Source: Phaseolus vulgaris (taxonomy: Eukaryota; Streptophyta; Magnoliopsida; Fabales; Fabaceae). From it: 64,000 nucleotides of DNA. Each line of letters opens with the position of its first letter. Position 1 is the stretch's first letter. Below the pieces are notes generated by a model. It was not told the DNA's origin. It did no database searches and saw only the letters and a program-made list of their open reading frames with translations. Shown piece after piece: positions 1-11,681 of the stretch. The DNA is taken from positions 2,060,183 through 2,124,182 of the forward strand of contig NC_023756.2 of assembly GCF_000499845.2 (NCBI RefSeq), read 5' to 3'. The translations under genes were made by a program, and so were the position numbers.

Positions 1-3000
1 CAAACGATGAGTATTCGGCCAGGAATAAAATCAAACAGTTTCACACACGAACGAACCTACCTTTTAGCTCGGGCAGTGATGAATCAAAAATTTATTGCGA
101 ATCTTGTGGGACGAGTCTGGGGCTCAAATCTCAGCCGAAACTCAATAGACACAATGACGAATGCCTGGTAGAAATTTCAGACCAAAATACCCAAGGAGTA
201 AGGCGCAGTAAGTCCAAGACAGAGAGGGAACAACACCGGTTTTCCGAAAACGAAACGTCCTGGCTTTTCTTTCCTATATCTTCCTTCTGTGATTTGTTTA
301 TGGACGTGCCTCCTTACCTGGGTGAAAACAACATACGAAAGTACTTGTGTGAATTTTTTCAGCGCAATACGGACCAGGAAAAAAATTGCATAAAGTAGCG
401 CGGAATTTCACAAGTTTTGCTAGAGGATAGCCTTGGTTTGCACAAAATTTCAGAGAAGTTATCCCGAAATGATTTTTTTCCGAAATTTCGCGTAAGAATC
501 TCCACTGAATTTGGGACAAAACGCGACAGATTTCAGGTCAAACGGATGACTATTCGCCCAGGAAAAAAATCAAACAGTTTCACACACAAACGAACCTTCC
601 TTTCAGCCCGGGCAGTGATGAATAAAAAATTTATTGCGAATCCTGTGGGACGAGTCTGGGGCTCAAATCTCAGCCAAAACTCAATAGACACAATGACGAA
701 TGCCTGGTAGAAATTTCAGACCAAAATACCCAAGGAGTAAGGCGCAGTAAGTCCAAGACCGAGAGTGAACAAAACCTGTTTTCCGAAAACAAAAGGTCCT
801 GGCTTTTCTTCCCCGTATCTTCCTTCTGTGATTTGTTTATGGACGTGCCTCCTTACCTGGGTGCAAACAACATACGAAAGTACTTGTGTGAATTTTTTCA
901 GCGCAATACGGACCCAGAAAAAAAATTGCAGAAAGTAGGGCGAAATTTCACAAGTTTTGCTAGAGGATAGCCTTGGTTTGCTCAAAATTTCTGAAAAATT
1001 CACCCGAAATGGTTTTTTCCCGATATTCCGCGTAAGAATCTCCATTGAATTTGGAACAAAGCGTGACAAATTTCAGGTCAAACGGAAGAGTATTCGCCCA
1101 GGAAAAAAATCAAACAGTTTCACACACGAACGAACCTTCCTTTCAGCCCGGCCAGTGATGAATAAAAAATTTATTGCGAATCCTGTGGGACGAGTCTGGG
1201 GCTCAAATCTCAGCCAAAACTCAATAGACACAATGACGAATACCTGGTAGAAATTTCAGACCAAAATACCCAAGGAGTAAGGCGCAGTAAGTCCCAGACC
1301 GAGAGTGAACAAAACCTGTTTTCCGAAAACAAAAGGTCCTGGCTTTTCTTCCCCGTATCTTCCTTCTGTGATTTGTTTATGGACGTGCCTCCTTACCTGG
1401 GTGCAAACAACATACGAAAGTACTTGTGTGAATTTTTTCAGCGCAATACGGACCCAGAAAAAAAATTGCAGAAAGTAGGGCGAAATTTCACAAGTTTTGC
1501 TAGAGGATAGCCTTGGTTTGCACAAAATTTCTGAAAAATTCACCCGAAATGGATTTTTCCCGAAATTCCGCGTAAGAATCTTCACTGAATTTGGAACAAA
1601 ACGCGAGAGATTTCAGGTCAAACGGATGAGTATTCGCCTAGGAAAAAAATCAAACAGTTTCACACACGAGCGAACCTTCCTTTCAGCACGGGCAATGATG
1701 AATAAAAAATTTATTACGAATCCTGTGGGACGAGTCTGGGGCTCAAATCTCAGCAAAAACTCAATAGACACAATGACGAATGCCTGGTAGAAATTTCAGA
1801 CCAAAATATCCAAGGAGTAAGGCGCAGTAAGTCCCAGACCGAGAGTGAACAAAACCGGTATTCCGAAAACAAAACGTCCTGGCTTTTCTTCCCCGTATCT
1901 TCCTTCTGTGATTTGTTTATGGACGTGCCTCCTTACGTGGGTGCAAACAACATACGAAAGTACTTGTGTGAATTTTTTCAGCGCAATACGGACCCGGAAA
2001 AAATTGCAGAAAGTGGGGCGGAATTTCACAAGTTTTGCTATGGGATAGCCTTGGTTTGCACAAAATTTCTGAAAAATTCTCCCAAAATGGTTTTTTCACG
2101 AAATTCAGCGTAAGAATCTCCACTGAATTTGGGACAAAACGCGACAGGTTTCAGGTCAAATGGATGACTATTCGCCCAGGAAAAAAATCAAACAGTTTCA
2201 CACACGAACGAACCTTCCTTTCAACCCGGCCAGTGATGAATTAAAAATTTATTGCGAATCCTTTGGGACGAGTCTGGGGCTCAAATCTCAGCCGAAACTT
2301 AATAGACACAATGACGAATGCCTGGTAGAAATTTCAGACCAAAATACCCAAGGAGTAAGGCGCAGTAAGTCCAAGACAGAGAGGGAACAAAACCAGTTTT
2401 CCGAAAACGAAACGTCCTGGCTTTTCTTTCCTGTATCTTCCTTCTGTGATTTGTTATTGGACGTGCCTCCTTACCTGGGTGAAAACAACATACGAAAGTA
2501 CTTGTGTGAATTTTTTCAGTGCAATACGGACCAGGAAAAAAATTGCATAAAGTAGCACGAAATTTCACAAGTTTTGCTAGAGGATAGCCTTGGTTTGCAC
2601 AAAATTTCAGAGAAATTATCCCGAAATGATTTTTTTCCGAAATTCCGCGTAAGAATCTCCACTGAATTTGGGACAAAACGCGACAGATTTCAGGTCAAAC
2701 AGATGACTATTCGCCCAGGAAAAAAATCAAACAGTTTCACACACAAACGAACCTTCCTTTCAGCCCGGGCAGTGATGAATCAAAAATTTATTGCGAATCT
2801 TGTGGGACGAGTCTGGGGCTCAAATCTCAGCCAAAACTCAATAGACACAATGACGAATTCCTGGTAGAAATTTCAGACCAAAATACCCAAGGAGTATGGC
2901 GCAGTAAGTTCCAGACCGAGAGTGAACAAAACTGGTTTTCCGAAAAGAAAACGTCCTGGCTTTTCTTCCCCGTATCTTCCTTCTGTGATTTGTTTATGGA

Positions 3001-4828
3001 CGTGCCAGCTTACCTGGGTGCAAACAACATACGAAAGTACTTGTGTGAATTTTTTCAGTGCAATACGGACCCGGAAAAAAATTGCAGAATATAAGGCGGA
3101 ATTTCAGAAGTTTTGCTAGAGGATAGCATTGGTATGCACAAAATTTCTGAAAAATTCTCCCGAAATGGTTTTTTCCCAAAATTTAGCGTATGAATCTCCA
3201 CTGAATTTGGTACAAAACGCGACAGATTTCAGCTCAAACGGATGAGTATTCGCCCAGGAATAAAATCAAACAGTTTCACACACGAACGAACCTTCATTTC
3301 AGCCCGGGCAGTGATGAATAAAAAATTTATTGTGAATCCTGTGGGAGGAGTGTAGGACTTAAATCTTAGCCAAAACTCAATAGAACCAATGACGAATGCC
3401 TGGTAGAAATTACAGACCAAAATACCCAAGGAGTAAGTCGCAGTAGGTCCCAGACCGAGAGGGAACAAAACCGGTTTTCTGAAAACGAAACGTCCTGCCT
3501 TTTCTTCCCCGTATCTTCCTTCTGTGATTTGTTTATGGACGTGCCTCCTTACCTGGTTGCAAACAACATACGAAAGTACTTGTGTGAATTTTTTCAGCGC
3601 AATACGGACCCTGCAAAAATTGCAGAATGTAGGGCGGAATTTCATAAATTTTGCTAGAGGATAGCTTTGGTTTGCCCAAAATTTCTGAAAAATTCTCCCG
3701 AAATGGTATTTTCCCGAAATTCCGCATAAAAATCTCCACTGAATTTGGGACAACACACGACAGATTTCAGGTCAAACGGATGAGTATTCGCCCAGGAATA
3801 AAATCAAACAGTATCACACACGAACGAACCTTCCTTTCAGCCCGGCCAGTGATGAATAAAAAATTTATTGCGAATCCTGTGGGACGAGTCTGGGGCTCAA
3901 ATCTCAGCCAAAACTCAATAGACACAATGACGAATGCCTGGTAGAAATTTCAGACCAAAATAGCCAAGGAGTAAAGAGAAGTAAGTCCCAGACCGAGAGT
4001 GAACAAACCCGGTTTTCCGAAAACAAAACTTCCTGGCTTTTATTCCCCGTATCTTCCTTCTGTGATTTGTTTATGGACGTGCCTCCTTACCTGGGTGCAA
4101 ACAACATACGAAAGTACTTGTGTGAATTTTTTCAGCGCAATACGAACCCAGAAAAAAAATTGCAGAAAGTAGGGCGAAATTTCACAAGTTTTGCTAGAGG
4201 ATAGCCTTGGTTTGCACAAAATTTCTGAAAAATTCACCCGAAATGGTTTTTTCCCGATATTCCGCGTAAGAATCTCCATTGAATTTGGAACAAAGCGTGA
4301 CAAATTTCAGGTCAAACGGAAGAGTATTCGCCCAGGAAAAAAATCAAACAGTTTCACACACGAACGAACCTTCCTTTCAGCCCGGCCAGTGATGAATAAA
4401 AAATTTATTGCGAATCCTGTGGGACGAGTCTGGGGCTCAAATCTCAGCCAAACTCAATAGACACAATGACGAATGCCTGGTAGAAATTTCAGACCAAAAT
4501 ACCTAAGGAGTAAGGCGCAGTAAGTCCCAGACCGAGAGTGAACAAAACCTGTTTTCCGAAAACAAAAGGTCCTGGCTTTTCTTCCCCGTATCTTCCTTCT
4601 GTGATTTGTTTATGGACGTGCCTCCTTACCTGGGTGCAAACAACATACGAAATTACTTGTGTGAATTTTTTCAGCGCAATACGGACCCGGAAAAAATTGC
4701 AGAATGTAGGGCGGAATTTCATAAATTTTGCTAGAGGATAGCTTTGGTTTGCCCAAAATTTCTGAAAAATTCTCCCGAAATGGTTTTTTCCGAAATTCCG
4801 CATAAAAATCTCCACTAAATTTTGTACA

Positions 4829-4894
4829 AAACGCGACAGATTTCAGGTCAAACGGATGAGTAAACGCGACAGATTTCAGGTCAAACGGATGAGT
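4829..4894. repeat. 33-bp tandem duplication inside a satellite unit
   Basis: A 33-bp piece beginning aaacgcgacagatttcagg occurs twice in a row (4829-4861 and 4862-4894). This explains why the interval between the anchors at 4191 and 5299 is 1108 bp and not about 1078. Confidence 0.9.
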
Positions 4895-6476
4895 ATTCGG
4901 CCAGGAATAAAATCAAACAGTTTCACAAACGAATGAACCTACTTTTCAGCCCGGGCCATCATGAATCAAAAATTTATTGCCAATCTTATGGGACGAGTCT
5001 GGGGCTCAAATCTCAGCCGAAACTTAATAGACACAATGACGAATGCCTGGTAGAAATTTCAGACCAAAATACCCAAGGAGTAAGGCGCAGTAAGTCCAAG
5101 ACCGAGAGGGAACAAAACCGGTTTTCCGAAAACGAAACGTCCTGGCTTTTCTTTCCCGTATCTTCCTTCTGTGATTTTTATATGGACGTGCCTCCTTACC
5201 TGGGTGAAAACAACATACGAAAGTACTTGTGTGAATTTTTTCATCGCAATACGGACCAGGAAAAAAATTGCATAAAGTAGCGCGGAATTTCACAAGTTTT
5301 GCTAGAGGATAGCCTTGGTTTGCACAAAATTTCAGAGAAATTATCCCGAAATGATTTTTTCCCGAAATTCCGCGTAAGAATCTCCACTGAATTTGCGACA
5401 AAACGCGACAGATTTCAGGTCAAACGGATGAGTATTCGCCGAGAAAAAAAATCAAACAGTTTCACACACGAACGAACCTTCCTTTTAGCCCGGGCAGTGA
5501 TGAATAAAAAATTTATTGCGAATCCTGTGGGACGAGTCTGGGGCTCAAATCTCAGCCAAAACTCAATAGACACAATGACGAATGTCTGGTAGAAATTTCA
5601 GACCAAAATGCCCAAGGAGTAAAGCGCAGTAAGTCCAAGATCGAGAGTGAACAAAACCAGTTTTCCGAAAACAAAAGGTCCTTGCTTTTCTTCCCCGTAT
5701 CTTCCTTCTGTGATTTGTTTATGGACGTGCCTCCTTACCTGGGTGCAAGCAACATACGAAAGTACTTGTGTGAATTTTTTCAACGCAATACGGACCCGGA
5801 AAAAAATTGCAGAATGTAGGGCGAAATTTCACAAGTTTTGCTAGAGGATACCCTTGGTTTGCACAAAATTTCTGAAAAATTCTCCCAAAATGATTTTTTC
5901 CCGAAATTCCGCGTAAGAATCTCCACTGAATTTGGGACAAAACGCAACAGATTTCAGGTCAAACGGATGAGTATTTGCCTAGGAATAAAATCAAACAGTT
6001 TCACACACAAACGAACCTTCCTTTCAGCCCGGCCAGTGATGAATAAAAAATTTATTGCGAATCCTGTGGGACGAGTCTGGGGCTCAAATCTCACCCAAAA
6101 CACAATAGACAGAATGACAAATGCCTGGTAGAAATTTCAAACCAAAATACCCAAGGAGTAAGGCGCAGTAAGTCCCAGACCGAGAGTGAACAAAACCTGT
6201 TTTCCGAAAACAAAAGGTCCTGGCTTTTCTTCCCCGTATCTTCCTTCTGTGATTTGTTTATGGACGTGCCTCCTTACCTGGGTGTAAACAACATACGAAA
6301 GTACTTGTGTGAATTTTTTCAGCGCAATACGGACCCGGAAAAAAATTGCAGAATGTAGGGTGGAATTTCACAAATTTTGCTAGAGGATAGCCTTGGTTTG
6401 CCCAAAATTTCTGAAAAATTCTCCCGAAATGGTTTTTTCCCAAAATTCCGCATAAGAATCTCCACTAAATTTTGTG

Positions 6477-9400
6477 CAAAACGCGACAGATTTCAGGTCA
6501 AACGGATGAGTATTCACCAAGGAATAAAATCAAACAGTTTCACACACGAACGAACCTACCTTTCAGCCCGGTTAGTGATGAATCAAAAATTTATTGCGAA
6601 TCTTGTGGGACGAGTCTGGGGCTCAAATCTCAGCTAAAACTCAATAGACACAATGACGAATGCCTGGTAGAAATTTCAGACCAAAATACCCAAGGAGTAA
6701 GGCGCAGTAAGTCCCAGACCGAGAGGGAACAAAACCGGTTTTCTGAAAACGAAACGTCCTGGCTTTTCTTTCCCGTATCTTCCTTCTGTGATTTGTTTAT
6801 GGACGTGCCTCCTTACCTGGGTGCAAACAACATACGAAAGTACTTGTGTGAATTTTTTCTGCGCAATACGGACCAGGAAAAAAATTGCATAAAGTAGCGC
6901 GGAATTTCACAAGTTTTGCTAGAGGATAGCCTTGGTTTGCACAAAATTTCAGAGAAATTATCCCGAAATGATTTTTTCCCGAAATTCCGCGTAAGAATCT
7001 CCACTGAATTTGGGACAAAACGCGACAGATTTCAGGTCAAACGGATGAGTATTCGCCCAGGAAAAAAATCAAACAGTTTCACACACGAACGAACCTTCCT
7101 TTCAGCCCAGGCAGTGATGAATAAAAAATTTATTGCGAATCTTGTTTGACGAGTCTGGGCCTCAAATCTCAGCCAAAACTCAATAGACACAATGACGAAT
7201 GTCTGGTAGAAATTTCAGACCAAAATACCCAAGGAGTAAGGCGCAGTAAGTCTGAGACCGAGAGTGAACAAAACCGGTTTTTCGAAAAAAAAACGTCTTG
7301 GCTTTTCTTCCTCGTATCTTCCTTCTGTGATTTGTTTATGGACGTGCCTCCTTACCTGGATGTAATCAACATACGAAAGTACTTTTGTGAATTTTTTCAG
7401 CGCAATACGGACCCAGAAAAAAAGTGCAGAAAGTAGGGCGGAATTTCACAAGTTTTGCTAGAGGATAGCCTTGGTTTGCACAAAATTTCTGAAAAATTCT
7501 CCCGAAATGGTTTTTTCCCGAAATTCCGCGTAAGAATCTCCACTTAATTTGGGACAATACGCGACAGATTTCAGGTCAAACGGATGAGTATTCACCCAAG
7601 AAAAAAATCAAACAGTTTCACACACGAACGAACCTTCCTTTCAGCCCGGGCAGTGATGAATTAAAAATTTATTGCGAATCTTGTGGGACGAGTCTGGGGC
7701 TCAAATCTCAGCCAAAACTCAATAGACACAATGACGAATGTCTGGTAGAAATTTCAGACCAAAATACCGGAGGAGTAAGGTGCAGTAAGTCTGAGACCGA
7801 GAGTGAACAAAACCGGTTTTCAGAAAACAAAACGTCTTGGCTTTTCTTCCTCGTATCTTCCTTCTGTGGTTTGTTTATGGACGTGCTTCCTTACCTGGGT
7901 GCAATCAACATACGAAAGTACTTGTGTGAATTTTTTCAGCGCAATACAGACCCGGAAAAAAATTGCAGAAAGTAGATCGGAATTTCACAAGTTTTGCTAG
8001 AGGATAGCCTTGGTTTGCACAAAATTTCTGAAAAATTCTCCCGAAATGGTTTTTTCCCGAAATTCCGCGTAAGAATCTCCATTGAATTTGAGACAAAACT
8101 TGACAGATTTCAGGTCAAACGGATGAGTATTCGTCCAGGAAAAAAATCAAACAGTTTCACACACGAACGAACCTTCCTTTCAGCCCAGGTAGTGATGAAT
8201 AAAAAATTTATTGCGAATCTTGTGGGACGAGTCTGGGGCTCAAATCTCAGCCAAAACTCAATAGACACAATGATGAATGTCTGGTAGAAATTTCAAACCA
8301 AAATACCCAAGGAGTAAGGCGCAGTAAGTCCCAGACCGAGAGTGAACAAAACCGATTTTCCGAAAACAAAAGGTCCTGGCTTTTCTTCCCCGTATCTTCC
8401 TTCTGTGGTTTGTTTATGCATGTGCCTCCTTACCTGGGTGCAATCAACATACGAAAGTACTTGTGTGAATTTTTTCAGCGCAATACGGACCCGGAAAAAA
8501 AGTGCAGAAAGTAGGGCGGAATTTCACAAGTTTTGCTAGAGGATAGTCTTGGTTTGCACAAAATTTCTGAAAAATTCTCCCGAAATGGTTTTTTCCCTAA
8601 ATTCCGCGTAAGAATCTCCATTGAATTTGGGACAAAACGCGACAGATTTCAGGTCAAACGGATGAGTATTCACCAAGGAATAAAATCAAACAGTTTCACA
8701 CACGAACGAACCTACCTTTCAGCCCGGTTAGTGATGAATCAAAAATTTATTGCGAATCTTGTGGGACGAGTCTGGGGCTCAAATCTCAGCTAAAACTCAA
8801 TAGACACAATGACGAATGCCTGGTAGAAATTTCAGACCAAAATACCCAAGGAGTAAGGCGCAGTAAGTCCCAGACCGAGAGGGAACAAAACCGGTTTTCT
8901 GAAAACGAAACGTCCTGGCTTTTCTTTCCCGTATCTTCCTTCTGTGATTTGTTTATGGACGTGCCTCCTTACCTGGGTGCAAACAACATACGAAAGTACT
9001 TGTGTGAATTTTTTCTGCGCAATACGGACCAGGAAAAAAATTGCATAAAGTAGCGCGGAATTTCACAAGTTTTGCTAGAGGATAGCCTTGGTTTGCACAA
9101 AATTTCAGAGAAATTATCCCGAAATGATTTTTTCCCGAAATTCCGCGTAAGAATCTCCACTGAATTTGGGACAAAACGCGACAGATTTCAGGTCAAACGG
9201 ATGAGTATTCGCCCAGGAAAAAAATCAAACAGTTTCACACACGAACGAACCTTCCTTTCAGCCCAGGCAGTGATGAATAAAAAATTTATTGCGAATCTTG
9301 TTTGACGAGTCTGGGCCTCAAATCTCAGCCAAAACTCAATAGACACAATGACGAATGTCTGGTAGAAATTTCAGACCAAAATACCCAAGGAGTAAGGCGC

Positions 9401-10826
9401 AGTAAGTCTGAGACCGAGAGTGAACAAAACCGGTTTTTCGAAAAAAAAACGTCTTGGCTTTTCTTCCTCGTATCTTCCTTCTGTGATTTGTTTATGGACG
9501 TGCCTCCTTACCTGGATGTAATCAACATACGAAAGTACTTTTGTGAATTTTTTCAGCGCAATACGGACCCAGAAAAAAAGTGCAGAAAGTAGGGCGGAAT
9601 TTCACAAGTTTTGCTAGAGGATAGCCTTGGTTTGCACAAAATTTCTGAAAAATTCTCCCGAAATGGTTTTTTCCCGAAATTCCGCGTAAGAATCTCCACT
9701 TAATTTGGGACAATACGCGACAGATTTCAGGTCAAACGGATGAGTATTCACCCAAGAAAAAAATCAAACAGTTTCACACACGAACGAACCTTCCTTTCAG
9801 CCCGGGCAGTGATGAATTAAAAATTTATTGCGAATCTTGTGGGACGAGTCTGGGGCTCAAATCTCAGCCAAAACTCAATAGACACAATGACGAATGTCTG
9901 GTAGAAATTTCAGACCAAAATACCGGAGGAGTAAGGTGCAGTAAGTCTGAGACCGAGAGTGAACAAAACCGGTTTTCAGAAAACAAAACGTCTTGGCTTT
10001 TCTTCCTCGTATCTTCCTTCTGTGGTTTGTTTATGGACGTGCTTCCTTACCTGGGTGCAATCAACATACGAAAGTACTTGTGTGAATTTTTTCAGCGCAA
10101 TACAGACCCGGAAAAAAATTGCAGAAAGTAGATCGGAATTTCACAAGTTTTGCTAGAGGATAGCCTTGGTTTGCACAAAATTTCTGAAAAATTCTCCCGA
10201 AATGGTTTTTTCCCGAAATTCCGCGTAAGAATCTCCATTGAATTTGAGACAAAACTTGACAGATTTCAGGTCAAACGGATGAGTATTCGTCCAGGAAAAA
10301 AATCAAACAGTTTCACACACGAACGAACCTTCCTTTCAGCCCAGGTAGTGATGAATAAAAAATTTATTGCGAATCTTGTGGGACGAGTCTGGGGCTCAAA
10401 TCTCAGCCAAAACTCAATAGACACAATGATGAATGTCTGGTAGAAATTTCAAACCAAAATACCCAAGGAGTAAGGCGCAGTAAGTCCCAGACCGAGAGTG
10501 AACAAAACCGATTTTCCGAAAACAAAAGGTCCTGGCTTTTCTTCCCCGTATCTTCCTTCTGTGGTTTGTTTATGCATGTGCCTCCTTACCTGGGTGCAAT
10601 CAACATACGAAAGTACTTGTGTGAATTTTTTCAGCGCAATACGGACCCGGAAAAAAAGTGCAGAAAGTAGGGCGGAATTTCACAAGTTTTGCTAGAGGAT
10701 AGTCTTGGTTTGCACAAAATTTCTGAAAAATTCTCCCGAAATGGTTTTTTCCCTAAATTCCGCGTAAGAATCTCCATTGAATTTGGGACAAAACGCGACA
10801 GATTTCAGGTCAAACGGATGAGTATT
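6477..10826. repeat. Higher-order repeat: 2156-bp block of four satellite units, duplicated
   Basis: From 6477 the sequence repeats at an offset of exactly 2156 bp (8633 onward), and the match runs to 8670/10826. All the reading frames in the first copy recur unchanged in the second at +2156, and I found no difference where I compared the two. Identity starts and stops abruptly inside units (tattcaccaagg at 8667 against tatttgtccagg at 10823). Other neighbouring units in the array differ at many sites, so this block was copied recently as a unit of four, or it is an assembly duplication. Confidence 0.93.
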
Positions 10827-11010
10827 TGTCCAGGAAAAAAATCAAACAGTTTCACACACGAATGAACCTTCCTTTCAGCCTGGACAGTGATGAATAAAAA
10901 ATTTATTGCGAATCTTGTGGGACGAGTCTGGGGTCAAATCTCAGCCAAAACTCAATAGACACAATAACGAATGTCTGGTAGAAATTTCAAACAAAAATAC
11001 CGAAAGAGTA

Positions 11011-11681
11011 TTTTTATATATTAATCATCACTGTCATCATTTTGCCAAGACTGTGTATTCTAATTAAGAACTTATGCTTTAAGCGGTAAAAAACAAAGTT
11101 TATTAGATTATTTAGTATAAACATAAATAACACTTTAATTAATTTAATAAATGAAGTGTATGTATCCGTATTTGTAGTGTATATATTTATTTTTAATTAG
11201 ACAATTTTATCTTTTAATAAATAAAAATATTTTATCTATTTACTTAATAACATAAATAATTGAATTATTTTATTTTATTTTATAGGAACTAAATAAATTT
11301 CTTTTTGAACAGTTAATTAATAGTTTTACATTTTAAAAGTTACGAAAAGACATTTTTGTACTCTGTAATGGTGGCCTGTTTGGTAATATCAGGGATATAT
11401 ACTGGTTAAAGTTATATATTACTTTTAAAATCAAACTTAATTGATTTCACATTTGTCCTCATAAAATATTTACACATTTCACTCTAGAGTTGCAAAATGA
11501 AAATAAAATACAAAGTAAATCTTAGCATTAAACATGTAACACATGCATATTATAAAAGCAACCATTATGTATTATCTATATATAAATCTCTTTCTTGCAT
11601 TTGAAACTTGAGAGGCATAGTGAAGAGAGAGTAAACAGAAAATAAAAGAAAAAGAAGTTGTGAATCCATATTGATGTGTCA
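11011..11681. other. AT-rich spacer between satellite and SWEET gene
   Basis: Unique-looking AT-rich DNA with no satellite sequence and no open frame of note. It must contain the 3' UTR and polyadenylation region of the minus-strand SWEET gene. Confidence 0.7.

Larger units (their letters stand above)
1..11010. repeat. Tandem satellite array, unit about 539 bp
   Basis: About 20 head-to-tail copies of one unit fill this stretch. An anchor (ttgctagaggatag) recurs at 417, 957, 1497, 2574, 3651, 4191, 5299, 5838, 6377, 6916, 7994, 8533, 9072 and 10150, and a changed form (ttgctatgggatag) at 2035. Adjacent copies are 538-541 bp apart, and the larger gaps are two units. Units are mostly alike, differing by scattered substitutions and small indels. 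The array is cut by the left window edge and stops inside a unit at 11010, where unrelated AT-rich DNA begins. Every unit can be read for 60-130 codons in more than one frame on both strands, but the frames break at random between units, so I do not call genes. Unit length is close to the khipu subtelomeric satellite of Phaseolus (528 bp, known from the literature). Whether this is the same family I cannot tell without alignment. Confidence 0.97.

Noticed and set aside
1..11010. Many 60-175-codon open frames on both strands in the satellite, including a recurring 97-codon frame
   Set aside because: They recur with the unit, overlap on both strands, differ in length between units through stops and frameshifts, and match no protein family. 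They are a by-product of repeat conservation.
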